In this document: one piece after another, positions 32,825 through 41,864 of the stretch | How positions within the stretch are numbered: position 1 is the stretch's first letter | How the letters are laid out: each line of letters begins with the position of its first letter | Assembly: GCF_003352465.1 (NCBI RefSeq) | Contig: NZ_CP031153.1 | Location: forward strand, 1,106,465-1,170,464 | Direction: 5' to 3' | From: Kordia sp. SMS9 | Lineage (GTDB): Bacteria; Bacteroidota; Bacteroidia; Flavobacteriales; Flavobacteriaceae | Length of the DNA: 64,000 nucleotides | Made by a program: the position numbers and the translations under genes | The notes under the pieces: model-generated | What the model was told of the DNA's origin: nothing | Databases searched by the model: none | What the model saw: the letters and a program-made list of their open reading frames with translations, nothing else

Positions 32825-34093
32825 GTGCAAAAACAAGATCCTTACGCAGCCTTACGATTCAAAGAATTCAATATATTTTTATTAGTCCGATTCTTTTTAG
32901 TATTTGGTTGGTCCATGCAGTTTATTGTGATTGAATGGCAAGTATATTCCATCACCAAAGATCCATGGTCGTTAGGATTGATCGGATTGATGGAAGTCAT
33001 TCCTGCTGTTGGAATGGCGTTGTTTGCAGGACACATTGTGGATCAGCGAGAAAAACGTACTTTATTATCAACATGTATTGCTTTTTTCTCTTTAATTAGT
33101 TTGGGATTGTTTTTGTTGACGTCTCCAGAAATCACTGAAAATTGGTCACAAAATTCTGTTTTGTATTCTATTTATGCATTGGTCTTTTTCGGAGGAATTC
33201 TACGTTCCTTTTTTGGTCCAACCATCTTTTCATTGGTTGCGTTAATCGTTCCCAAAAAAATATATCCAAATGCAGCAACTTGGAGTAGTTCTACTTGGCA
33301 AACCGCTACAATTTTAGGTCCCGCTTTCGCTGGATTTACCATTAACTGGATTGGCGTGCATTGGTCGTTGTGTATCATTTTTGGATTGGTCGTGTTGTCA
33401 TTTATGATTCTTTTCTTGATTCCTAAAAAACCAATTCTGAATCCTAAAATTGGCGAAGATGTTTGGGAAAGTTTGCGCGAAGGCATCAATTTTGTACGTA
33501 ACGAAAAAGTAATTTTGGGCGCGCTTACGCTAGATATGATCGCGGTGTTATTTGGTGGTGCGGTTGCTTTATTGCCCGTTTTCGCACAAGATATTTTGGA
33601 AGTCGGACCGCAAGGTTTTGGCATGTTGCGTGCGGCACCAGCCGTTGGAGCTGTCTTAACAATGTTGACTACTGCGTACATTCCGATTACCAAAAACGCA
33701 GGTAAAAAGTTATTGGCTGCCATCTTCGGATTTGGAGTTTGTATCATTGTTTTTGGCTTGTCTAATATATTTTGGATTTCGTTAGTTGCCTTATTCTTCA
33801 GTGGTTTGGTCGATGGAGTTTCTATGGTGATTCGTCAAACCATTTTACAATTGCGTACGCCTGATGAAATGCGCGGTCGTGTAGCCTCTGTGAACTCAAT
33901 ATTTGTTGGTTCGTCTAACGAATTGGGCGCGTTTGAAAGTGGATTAACTGCAAAGTTGATGGGAACAGTTACGGCCGTTATTTTTGGTGGAACGATGACG
34001 TTGATTACTGTTTTTGCGACAGGTTATTTTAATCCTTCATTGCGTGAATTAGATTTGACCGAAGACATCAAACGGCAATCGGAAACATCTTGA
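32825..34093 (+). CDS. MFS transporter (EntS/MFS_3 type)
   Basis: A 422-aa inner-membrane major facilitator with twelve hydrophobic segments. GHIVDQREKRTLL is the loop 2-3 MFS signature (GxxxDRxxRR-like), and RTPDEMRGRVASVNSIFVGS then NELGAFESG is the loop 10-11 segment typical of the EntS-like exporter group. The start is GTG (VQKQDPYAALRFKEFNIFLL); no in-frame ATG occurs near. The group exports siderophores or drugs, but the substrate cannot be read from sequence. It is a single gene with its own promoter, followed by a long repeat-filled gap. Confidence 0.88.
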   Translation: MQKQDPYAALRFKEFNIFLLVRFFLVFGWSMQFIVIEWQVYSITKDPWSLGLIGLMEVIPAVGMALFAGHIVDQREKRTLLSTCIAFFSLISLGLFLLTSPEITENWSQNSVLYSIYALVFFGGILRSFFGPTIFSLVALIVPKKIYPNAATWSSSTWQTATILGPAFAGFTINWIGVHWSLCIIFGLVVLSFMILFLIPKKPILNPKIGEDVWESLREGINFVRNEKVILGALTLDMIAVLFGGAVALLPVFAQDILEVGPQGFGMLRAAPAVGAVLTMLTTAYIPITKNAGKKLLAAIFGFGVCIIVFGLSNIFWISLVALFFSGLVDGVSMVIRQTILQLRTPDEMRGRVASVNSIFVGSSNELGAFESGLTAKLMGTVTAVIFGGTMTLITVFATGYFNPSLRELDLTEDIKRQSETS

Positions 34094-34151
34094 TTTTTTT
34101 AAGATCGTTTTACTGCTAGACCGCTGACGCTCTTAGATATTAGACCGCTTT

Positions 34152-34590
34152 GCTTTTAGACTGTTTTTATTGTAACTATTGAATGCTGAATTTTAAATTG
34201 GTTCTTACGGTTGTAGATTTGTCAATTTGTTTATTCATCTTTTTGTTATTTGATACGTCTTTGCGAGTGTTTAAAAAAAACACGTGGCAATCTGTTACTC
34301 GTGAAAAACGAATCGTACTATGAAAACACTCAATACTCAATACTAACTTCTCAATTCTTTTTTTTGATCGCTATCGCTTTTAGACTGTTTTTATTGTAAC
34401 TATTGAATGCTGAATTTTAAATTGGTTCTTACGGTTGTAGATTTGTCAATTTGTTCATTCGTCTTTTTGTTATTTGATACGTCCTTGCGAGTGTTTAAAA
34501 AAAACACGTGGCAATCTGTTACTCGTGAAAAACGAATCGTACTTTGAAAAACGCTCAATACTCAATACTAACTTCTCAATTCTTTTTCAC
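34152..34590. repeat. 224-bp tandem duplication in gene-free stretch
   Basis: GCTTTTAGACTGTTTTTATT starts at 34152 and again at 34376, and the following sequence is nearly identical to about 34590. Each unit holds a GATACGTC(T/C)TTGCGA..GTGGCAATCTG repeat with core GTGTTT/AAACAC (34252-34292 and 34475-34515) and a CTCAATACTCAATACTAACTTC element. No gene lies in 34094-34676. Confidence 0.85.
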
Positions 34591-34676
34591 CACGAATTGT
34601 CTTTTAGATTGCTGACGCTGCTAAATATTCTGTCATTCTTGCTTATCTAAGAGCTAACATTTGAACCTATTAAAAA

Positions 34677-35750
34677 TTAATTTCGTTTGAGTATTTCAAA
34701 TAATCTGATATTAATATAAATTTTTTCTCTCCCAATTTTTTTAGAAGTCACTATTCCAATTTTTTCTAATTTATTCAAATATCTTGATGCAGCTTTTCTT
34801 TCTACATTTAGTTTTTTTACTACATATTCAATTTTTGAGTATGGTTGTTCAAATAGTAACTCAATAAGTTCTTTTTTGTACACTTTAGGCTCTTTCGCTT
34901 TTACTATTTCTATTGTTTCCGATAGTGACGCATTAATTGATGCAATCTTAGTTATTGTTCTATTAGCCGTTATTTCAACTGCTTTCAAAATGTATAGAAT
35001 ATACTCTTCCCATTCATCGGACTTGTTAACTTTATTTAGAAGCCTGTAGTAATCATGTTTGTTTTCATTTATATAAGAGCTCAAATACAAAATTGGAATG
35101 TCCAAAAAATTATTTATGATCAAATACAAAATATTTAATATGCGTCCTGTCCGACCATTTCCATCATAAAAAGGGTGAATACTTTCAAATTGATAATGCA
35201 ATATTGCCAAATTGATTAACACTGGAAAATTGTCTTGTTTTAGATTAAAATGTTCTAAAAAATTACCCAATAAATCTAATATTACTTGTTTCTCCTGTGG
35301 TGGCGTATACACAACCTCTCCAGTTGTATCATTTTTTAAAACAGTTCCGGGCATATTTCTTATTCCAGCATCATTTTCTATAATTGTTTTTTGTAAAAGC
35401 TCAATATCTTTCAATTTTAAAAAACCTTGCTTACGCAATAAATCATATCCTAAAAAAATTGCTTTTCTGTAGTTGATCACCTCTTTTACTTGTGGTGTCT
35501 GTTTTTGAGCTATTGTTAGTGCTTTGTATAATTCGTCTTGTGTAGTAATTATATTTTCAATTTCTGAACTATCTTTTGCCTCTTGAAGAACTATTGCATT
35601 TATTAGCATCTCTTGATTAGGCATCGTTTGTGCTATTCCTTTTAACTCTCCTAATGATTTTGATGCAATACTAAGCTGTCTAAGTGTATTTAAAGTTTCT
35701 ACTTTCTCTCTTTTTGGTGGTAATTTATCAAGGCTGTTTACCTGGTGCAT
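34677..35750 (-). CDS. Fic family protein with C-terminal winged-helix domain
   Basis: A Fic AMP-transferase of 357 aa. The catalytic motif is HPFYDGNGRTGR (His192, complete HPFxDGNGRxxR), and the N-terminal inhibitory helix motif SSEIEN (61-66, S/TxxxE(G/N)) makes it a self-inhibited class II Fic. The C-terminus (FEQPYSKIEYVVKKLNVERK, AASRYLNKLEKIGIV) is a winged helix. Fic enzymes of this layout AMPylate host proteins and may regulate their own gene. I start at ATG 35750; the in-frame TTG at 35780 lies inside the -7 box. It stands alone on the minus strand beside repeats and is A/T-rich, as for accessory genes. Confidence 0.88.
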   Translation of the reverse strand: MHQVNSLDKLPPKREKVETLNTLRQLSIASKSLGELKGIAQTMPNQEMLINAIVLQEAKDSSEIENIITTQDELYKALTIAQKQTPQVKEVINYRKAIFLGYDLLRKQGFLKLKDIELLQKTIIENDAGIRNMPGTVLKNDTTGEVVYTPPQEKQVILDLLGNFLEHFNLKQDNFPVLINLAILHYQFESIHPFYDGNGRTGRILNILYLIINNFLDIPILYLSSYINENKHDYYRLLNKVNKSDEWEEYILYILKAVEITANRTITKIASINASLSETIEIVKAKEPKVYKKELIELLFEQPYSKIEYVVKKLNVERKAASRYLNKLEKIGIVTSKKIGREKIYINIRLFEILKRN

Positions 35751-35777
35751 TTTATCCCGTATATGTGTTATATGTAC

Positions 35778-35785
35778 CAAAAATA
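35778..35785 (-). promoter_or_regulatory. -7 box of the fic gene
   Basis: On the minus strand TATTTTTG (35785 to 35778) fits TAnnTTTG and lies 27 bp before the ATG at 35750. It overlaps the alternative TTG start at 35780, which argues for the ATG. Confidence 0.5.
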
Positions 35786-35857
35786 CAAAATAAAGTACAT
35801 ATTTTGAGGTTTTGAGATTTTTTGTCTCAAAAATGAATCGCTTAGAAGTTATACCGT

Positions 35858-37372
35858 TTACTCCTCCAAAACCTCAAAAGCCAATTTCTTCTTCCCATCC
35901 GAATCAATAAGTCCAAATTTTTTCTGTGGATTCGTTCGCCAAGGACGATTGCCGACAACCGAACTTGGAATGTCTTTAAAATCGTATAAAGTCCAAGCTA
36001 TATACGAGATATTTTCTGCTTTTAAAACGACTTCCATTTCTTTGTAATAGTTGGCTTGTTTTTTCTCCGATCCTGCAAATGGTTTCCAAAATCCGCCATA
36101 CGAAGATTGTCCAAATTCGCCTAAAACAATAGGTTTGTCAATGATTTTTGACTTTAAATTGGCATACTCCTGCGTAAAATCTGCAGCAGCGTTGTAATAG
36201 TGAAAAGACACAAAATCGAGCTTATCTTGCAGTAAATGTGCATTTTCCGTGTTGGACCAACCAATGGTAGTCAAATGTTGGTTATCAATAGATTTTACAA
36301 GCGAAATCATACTTTCCAACCAAGCCAATACGTTTTGTTTTCCACGCGATTCAAAGTCCAAATTGGGTTCGTTTTTGATGTCCCACGCTAAAATTGCTTC
36401 GTGGTTTTTAAAGTTGGAAATAATGGTTTCTGCGTGTCGTTGTGTTAGTGTCCAATCTAAAATTTCATAATTTCCGTAGAAGTCAAAAAGTGTCACCACC
36501 GCTTTGAGTTGTTTGCTTTCGGCAGCATCTAACACTTGCTGTAATTTTTGCAGCTTTTCCTCTTTTACATTTGCTTTGCCAAAGTCTTCGTATGGAATGA
36601 AAATTCGGATCGTATTGAAACCTGCATCTTTCATAATATCGAAGTCTTTTTTGATGATTTCTAGGTCAAATTGATCGCCAAACATATCCCACGGCGTTGC
36701 TTGCGGATAGTAATTGATTCCTTTTATATGCAGGTTAGAAATCGCTTGGGTTTCCGCAACTTTTTCATCAGTTTGCACACTTTCTTTGACCAAATGCCGC
36801 ACACGCCAAAAACCATCTTCTAAGAGTAAAACAACTTTGTATGTTGCCGTTTCCGTAGTTTCCATCACAAACATTCCATCTTTGTATAACTGCTTGTATT
36901 CCAACACGTTTTCATCTGTTAACACAATGAGTTGTCCGTCTTCACTAAAGAATTCAATATTGGGTTGGTGCGACAATGTTGTAGCATGTACAGATATGTT
37001 TTGTTGCTGATTTTGCGAAACGAAATTTATCACATTTTTTCGCGCGTTTTCCGTATAATAATCGTCAATTCCCATGGTTTGATTGGTTTTGTACGCCACA
37101 TGTTTTACATACCAAGCATTTAGATAATCACTTTCAATTTTCGCCAAGGTTTGATTGTCTAGCTTTCTACCTTCATTTCCGTCATTTGCCCAATTCATTT
37201 TTGGCAAATACACATCTGCTTTTTTCACTTCCGTGTGCAACATTTTGCTTCTGTCCGCGCCTGTATTGAGATAGGTAAACGCGCTACTGATCAAGAAAAT
37301 GAGCATGGAAATGATGACAACGTACGTCAACACCAAAAAGCTACGCATGATATTTTTGTCTGCTGTTACCAT
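35858..37372 (-). CDS. membrane-anchored GH5-like glycoside hydrolase (cellulase family)
   Basis: A 504-aa protein with one N-terminal membrane helix (about residues 10-35, FLVLTYVVIISMLIFLISSA), an unnamed middle region (35-215) and a C-terminal TIM-barrel hydrolase. The barrel shows IKGINYYPQATPWDMFG, AGFNTIRIFIPYEDFG, the acid/base Glu in WDIKNEPN, FVSFHYYN and the nucleophile Glu in VLGEFGQSS, as in GH5/clan A enzymes. It would act on a beta-glycan in the periplasm. I start at ATG 37372, which overlaps the upstream stop by 7 bp (ATGGTAA); the longer frame would overlap by 79 bp. Third gene of a minus-strand polysaccharide operon; trimming of the product or detachment is likely. Confidence 0.82.
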   Translation of the reverse strand: MVTADKNIMRSFLVLTYVVIISMLIFLISSAFTYLNTGADRSKMLHTEVKKADVYLPKMNWANDGNEGRKLDNQTLAKIESDYLNAWYVKHVAYKTNQTMGIDDYYTENARKNVINFVSQNQQQNISVHATTLSHQPNIEFFSEDGQLIVLTDENVLEYKQLYKDGMFVMETTETATYKVVLLLEDGFWRVRHLVKESVQTDEKVAETQAISNLHIKGINYYPQATPWDMFGDQFDLEIIKKDFDIMKDAGFNTIRIFIPYEDFGKANVKEEKLQKLQQVLDAAESKQLKAVVTLFDFYGNYEILDWTLTQRHAETIISNFKNHEAILAWDIKNEPNLDFESRGKQNVLAWLESMISLVKSIDNQHLTTIGWSNTENAHLLQDKLDFVSFHYYNAAADFTQEYANLKSKIIDKPIVLGEFGQSSYGGFWKPFAGSEKKQANYYKEMEVVLKAENISYIAWTLYDFKDIPSSVVGNRPWRTNPQKKFGLIDSDGKKKLAFEVLEE

Positions 37373-38577
37373 AGTTTTTTGTTTTGAATGGTTTTTGTAA
37401 TTCCTGCGGTTGTGATTTCGAAATCGTAGTTTCCGTTGCTGCAACTATTCGGATTTAGTTGAAAATTGACAAATCCATCGCGTGATTCTTTTTGGTAGGT
37501 TTCAAGAATTTTTCCATTTTGGGAAACTTTTAAAGTCACTTGCAAACCATCGGGAATGAGTTGATTCATAAAGCTTCGCAACGGACCAACTTCCATATTT
37601 CTGTTATTTTCTGAGAACGAAACGGTAAAATTTTCAATGACCTTTTTGTACGTGAGCGAAATTGTGTTGCTTTCCGAAATTCCTACCACAAATGCTTGAA
37701 TGTCCCAAGTTGCTGCACGATCAGGATGCAACATTTTTGCCGTTGCAATACCGTCAATCGTCATTCCCGAAGTTTTTAGTAAGTTTCCATTGGCGTTTGT
37801 AATGATAAATTCCACGAAAGTGCCATCGCTGACGACATTGTTATTTTTGTCTTTTAAGATCGAAGTGGTAAACGTGGTTATTTGATTTCCGTCTGCGTAT
37901 TCGTGAGAACGTTTGGCGAAAATTTCAAAATCGGTAGCAATTGCGGGCATGATTTCTACCGTAAATTCTTTGGAATTCAATCCTAAACATTCCGTAGCGA
38001 GCAACATTCTGCCGCTTTTTTGTGGCGAATAGAGATTTTGATACGCAATCAAATGGTTGGTTTGCACAATTTCCTGTTGTTCGTTTGCTAAAAATTGACG
38101 TTTTATAGTGACTTCCGTTTTTGCCTTTACAGGATTGTCCAACGCATCTGTTGGAATCACAACCAACATCGTATAATCGGTTTCGCCAGCTTCGATACTT
38201 GGCGGACCAACATAAGTTTCCAAAGACACAGGATTTGCTTGTGGAATGATGTGGAACGTTCCCGAAAGCGAAGTTGTGTTCTCTAACAATTTCCAGTTGA
38301 CAACGCCAATTTTGTTACACATTTGTGTCGGAATCGCGTAGTGTAGTTGATTTTTTTGCACTTTCGGAGACACTAAAGTCGTTCCGTAACTGTTGGCACA
38401 ATACAACAGAATAGAAGGATCTTGCGTTCCAGAAAATGTTAATACTACGGTTTCGCCCGCCGTGAATTTTTGTTGCGAAGTTTCTAGTTGAATCGTTTCG
38501 GTGGTGTTCACTCCGAGTGCATTCGCGCTTGACGCAAATAGTAGAAAACAGTATAAAAAGTAGCTATATTTCATCAT
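37366..38577 (-). CDS. secreted Ig-like-domain protein of the polysaccharide operon
   Basis: A 403-aa exported protein with signal peptide (YFLYCFLLFASSANALG). The rest is beta-rich, apparently three or four Ig/invasin-like domains: KFTAGETVVLTFSGTQ, PSIEAGETDYTMLVVIPTDA, DGTFVEFIITNANGNL and IPDGLQVTLKVSQNGK. A DALDNPVKAKTEVTI stretch is like big-1 type Ig domains. No catalytic motif is seen. It overlaps both neighbours by a few bp (38574-38577 and 37366-37372), so the three genes are tightly coupled and it probably works in the periplasm with the GT-C-like membrane protein and the hydrolase, for instance by holding the glycan. Confidence 0.75.
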   Translation of the reverse strand: MMKYSYFLYCFLLFASSANALGVNTTETIQLETSQQKFTAGETVVLTFSGTQDPSILLYCANSYGTTLVSPKVQKNQLHYAIPTQMCNKIGVVNWKLLENTTSLSGTFHIIPQANPVSLETYVGPPSIEAGETDYTMLVVIPTDALDNPVKAKTEVTIKRQFLANEQQEIVQTNHLIAYQNLYSPQKSGRMLLATECLGLNSKEFTVEIMPAIATDFEIFAKRSHEYADGNQITTFTTSILKDKNNNVVSDGTFVEFIITNANGNLLKTSGMTIDGIATAKMLHPDRAATWDIQAFVVGISESNTISLTYKKVIENFTVSFSENNRNMEVGPLRSFMNQLIPDGLQVTLKVSQNGKILETYQKESRDGFVNFQLNPNSCSNGNYDFEITTAGITKTIQNKKLW

Positions 38578-41500
38578 TTTGGGTTTCCGATATACGCATT
38601 GAGTTCAATTTTTACATATTTGTAGATTGAATTTTCAATAGCTTGTAACTGGTTTTTATTTTTTCTATTTGGGATGATTTTATTGGAAATATCCGCATTT
38701 GGCAAACCGTTTACGTAACAGTTTTCCATATTTTTACTAATGGTTTGAATGGTATCATTTTGCAAGATTGTGTACTGAAAAGCGTGTTTGCGTTGTTGGC
38801 GAATTCCACGATCTAAAAATTGATGATCAACCCACAAAAGTTCTTTGTTTTCATCATAATACGAAATCAATACTTGCGGAATCGTAATTTCTTGCAAACC
38901 GCTATTGAACAGGTTTCCATGGATGGTTTTTTTGTCAATTTGAAGCTGACTCAACACCAAATTTTTATACAAATCCGAACCAGAAACGTTTCCTGCGGCT
39001 TGCAAGTTGAATTTGGTTGGTACATCCGTAAATTCCACAGGCGTAAATTCGTCCGGATTGAAGGTTTCAGGAATGGAATCTTGCGTTTTCGACCACGCAA
39101 TTCCTTCAAAGTTGATTCGGAAGGAAGTCACTTCTTTCGGCATCAATTTGTGCTTCATGTGGTATTTGGCGTTATACGTTGCCAATTCCACATTTTCATT
39201 AGTGTACAATGTTCCTTTTAGCACCACATCCGCAGGCACATTGTCAATATTTTGCACTTCGCCCACAATAGCATAATGGCCATTTCGTTTGACTAATTTT
39301 GCCGTAATGATCTCTAAAACAGGTTGTTTTAACACATCTTCATGATACGTTTGCTCCGTTGTAATGCGTCTGCGTCCGTGATTGAAATAGGCTGTTTTGT
39401 TATTGGAAAATAATTGATCTGGCGGCAAATCGGCAGTCACTTTTTCTGCTTCTAAAAACCATTTTCCATCTATTTTTACAACAGTTTTGTAAGTTGTTTT
39501 GTCAATTTTTTCCAACGGTGTAATCCACTTTGTGAGTACTTTTAGTGTTGCCAAACTATCTGTTTCCGTGGTCACTTTTGTTGCTATCGCGTCTAGTTTT
39601 GCGTATGAACTCAACAAACCATCTGTTGCCGAAATTTGTAACATGTACTGCGCAATTGTCAGATTATTTTTTGGATTGATAAAACTGTGAGCAGTTTCAA
39701 ATTGTTTGAAATCAAGCGCATCGTAATAGGCTTTTACTACATTTTCAGGCGAACGTTGCGCATCGTTTTTTATATAGAATTGGTAGCTTCCAACTGCCAA
39801 AATTCCAATCAAAAGAATTGCCCAAACATGATTGATGGTGACAAGTTTGCTTGAAAATTTTGTGTAGCTTTTGTGGTATTGTATATATGCTTGTTCGTCT
39901 GTTCGCTTTCGCTGGATGTATCTCAGAAAAATGGGTTGAATGTTGCACAAAATTGCCAAGATCACTGTCAGAAACGGAATGATTCCCCAAATCAATTTTT
40001 GCCAAGTAGCAACCTCATCTTTTGGTAAGATGGAAGATAATGGCGGAACATTCAGTTTTTCCCAAACCATGATGCCGTTTTCTAACGGTGACAAGCGTTG
40101 CCAGCCACAGAAATAGAGAATTGGATCGTAAAATTTATCGTTAGAGAAAATGTATTTCAAGTTATATTTTTCGGGGGTTGTGAGGAATTGTTGCAACGAA
40201 CCAATTCCGGCAACACCTTTGAATTTAGAGTTTTCCAAACGTTCTATAGGTCGTGTGGTCAATTCAGGCAAACGACGCGCCGAATGATAGTTTCCATCCA
40301 CAGTGAACGCGTTGGTTTGTGCCGATAACCACGCCATTTGATCGCCAAAACCTAAAGTTAAATACCGCCATTGATCGTGTTGATCTTGATTGAGAAAATT
40401 CACAATGGGCAACATGTTGATTTTTTGTGGTTGTGATGGACGGAAATAGCCCAAACTCATTGTAAAAATTGTCATAAAGACGAATAACATTGCCAATCCG
40501 CCGCCAACAATTCGGTGATACATGGCACCAAATTTTTCTTGGAAATACGTTTTTAAATCTGCTTCTGCAAAACGATAGGCAAATTCGCCAAAAAGCGGCA
40601 ACGACATGATGGAAGCCCACAAGGTGAATCTGTCTAAAGTTAAAATATTGAAAGCGGTTTCACCCAAAATCATGCGTGGAATTGGTGTTGTTCCGCCTGT
40701 TCCTAACACAAATAGTAAGGTGATTGACAAACCGAAAAATAAATACCGTTTGCTGTAGTATCTGTAGAAAATGTATGGTAATAAAAACAGCAAAATTCCC
40801 CACGGAATTAAGAAAAAAACCAGTCCAGATGAGGTAATTTCTAGGAAATGATCACGCGAACCGTGCGGAATGGGCACTTGCGTAATCGGGTTGTTTTTTG
40901 AGTTGATCCAGTAGGGTAAAATACATCCGACAATAATTACCAAAGAAGACATTCCAAAACCAATGATGCGTTTGAAAAGTTTCCAAAAGCTTTTCCAAAA
41001 AACGTTGAATGTGACTTCTTTCATAGTATTGACACGTTCACGGGAAACGTCCATAATCACCATTCCGATTAATGGAAATATGAAGAATATCATTCCAAAA
41101 ATTGGCGTTACATGATGAGAAGTTACTGTCACCGCAATCAGCGAAAGCGACGTAAAAAGATAGTTGTATTTGCCTGTTTTTAACCAAAGATAAATCTCTG
41201 GCAAGGCATGCATTAAAACCGAAATTCCCACAATACTTGGCAATTGTCCAAAGATGTGCAAGGTTTCCACAAAAGATGAAGAGAAAACGGCTAAAATAGC
41301 GGCATATCCTGCTACTTTTTTGTTTCCTGTCATCAGTAACGAAAAGCGATAAACACCTGTAATAAATAGGATGATGGCAATAATCGCAACTGTAAATAAT
41401 CCAAATTTGAGTCCGCCAATAAACGACAACGCGCCAATAGATTGATGTACTAACGGCGGATAACTCATGACTGTGAATCCTGTGTACCATTTGTAGTTCC

Positions 41501-41666
41501 AAGGTTCAAACCAACTGTTGGCGTAATGATCGGCAAAGAATAAATGGATTAACGCATCATACGTAGTTTCGAGCGTGAAAAAAATAGACGTACCGTGAAA
41601 CACCACTGCAAGAAGTAGTGCTATTAGTAAGAGTTTGTTCGTCGTTTTTTTCATCATGAGATGCAA
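38574..41666 (-). CDS. large polytopic membrane protein, GT-C-like (PTPS-related type), with periplasmic C-terminal region
   Basis: A 1030-aa protein. The N-terminal half has about twelve membrane helices. TTYDALIHLFFADHYANSWF then EPWNYKWYTGFTVMSYPPL in the first periplasmic loop carries Asp and His residues, as in GT-C glycosyltransferases and the 6-pyruvoyl-tetrahydropterin-synthase-related membrane family. Another helix lies at about 640. The C-terminal 380 residues are soluble: an NTF2-like segment (SPENVVKAYYDALDFKQFET) and an FxLYD-like beta domain (YAIVGEVQNIDNVPADVVLKG). It leads the operon with the Ig-like protein and GH5-like enzyme, so it probably builds a surface glycan from lipid-linked sugars. 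A few N-terminal Met codons compete as start. Confidence 0.7.
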   Translation of the reverse strand: MHLMMKKTTNKLLLIALLLAVVFHGTSIFFTLETTYDALIHLFFADHYANSWFEPWNYKWYTGFTVMSYPPLVHQSIGALSFIGGLKFGLFTVAIIAIILFITGVYRFSLLMTGNKKVAGYAAILAVFSSSFVETLHIFGQLPSIVGISVLMHALPEIYLWLKTGKYNYLFTSLSLIAVTVTSHHVTPIFGMIFFIFPLIGMVIMDVSRERVNTMKEVTFNVFWKSFWKLFKRIIGFGMSSLVIIVGCILPYWINSKNNPITQVPIPHGSRDHFLEITSSGLVFFLIPWGILLFLLPYIFYRYYSKRYLFFGLSITLLFVLGTGGTTPIPRMILGETAFNILTLDRFTLWASIMSLPLFGEFAYRFAEADLKTYFQEKFGAMYHRIVGGGLAMLFVFMTIFTMSLGYFRPSQPQKINMLPIVNFLNQDQHDQWRYLTLGFGDQMAWLSAQTNAFTVDGNYHSARRLPELTTRPIERLENSKFKGVAGIGSLQQFLTTPEKYNLKYIFSNDKFYDPILYFCGWQRLSPLENGIMVWEKLNVPPLSSILPKDEVATWQKLIWGIIPFLTVILAILCNIQPIFLRYIQRKRTDEQAYIQYHKSYTKFSSKLVTINHVWAILLIGILAVGSYQFYIKNDAQRSPENVVKAYYDALDFKQFETAHSFINPKNNLTIAQYMLQISATDGLLSSYAKLDAIATKVTTETDSLATLKVLTKWITPLEKIDKTTYKTVVKIDGKWFLEAEKVTADLPPDQLFSNNKTAYFNHGRRRITTEQTYHEDVLKQPVLEIITAKLVKRNGHYAIVGEVQNIDNVPADVVLKGTLYTNENVELATYNAKYHMKHKLMPKEVTSFRINFEGIAWSKTQDSIPETFNPDEFTPVEFTDVPTKFNLQAAGNVSGSDLYKNLVLSQLQIDKKTIHGNLFNSGLQEITIPQVLISYYDENKELLWVDHQFLDRGIRQQRKHAFQYTILQNDTIQTISKNMENCYVNGLPNADISNKIIPNRKNKNQLQAIENSIYKYVKIELNAYIGNPK

Positions 41667-41706
41667 TGCTTTTTCGATGAAATAAAGATAAACTGTCTGC
41701 TTTTTA

Positions 41707-41755
41707 ATTGGACTAAAGGAAATTGCATTTCGTCTAAGGATAGGTTCGTTTAAGG
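41707..41755. promoter_or_regulatory. candidate LytTR-like element between GT-C and receiver-GT2 genes
   Basis: TTGCATTTCGTCT (41723-41735) is the exact reverse complement of AGACGAAATGCAA in the elements at 17872 and 25245. TTTCGTCTAAGG (41728) is matched at 21 bp upstream by ATTGGACTAAAG (41707; 8 of 12), and TTCGTTTAAGG (41745) is a near copy but at 16-bp spacing. It is weaker than the other sites. Confidence 0.35.
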
Positions 41756-41787
41756 TGTTTTGGATAAAATTGACCGCGAATCCGACC

Positions 41788-41795
41788 TACTTTTG
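41788..41795 (+). promoter_or_regulatory. -7 box of the receiver-GT2 gene
   Basis: TACTTTTG fits TAnnTTTG, 69 bp before the ATG at 41865. A TTG at 41770-41772 may be a -33 element with a short 15-bp spacer. Confidence 0.4.
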
Positions 41796-41864
41796 ACCTG
41801 TAAGTCGTTCGGAAAACCTCTCGAATACAACACAAAATTATAGTCTAATTAAAAACTACATGCA

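Noticed and set aside
33172..33747. Minus-strand 191-codon frame
   Set aside because: It is antisense to the MFS transporter; its Pro/Asn/Lys-rich product is typical of an antisense shadow.
35751..35780. TTG start of the fic gene
   Set aside because: It lies inside a TATTTTTG promoter box; ATG 35750 is 27 bp downstream of that box.
37373..37444. Longer start for the GH5-like gene
   Set aside because: It would overlap the upstream gene by 79 bp and put a basic MQQRKLRFRNHNRRNYKNHS stretch before the membrane helix; ATG 37372 overlaps by 7 bp only.
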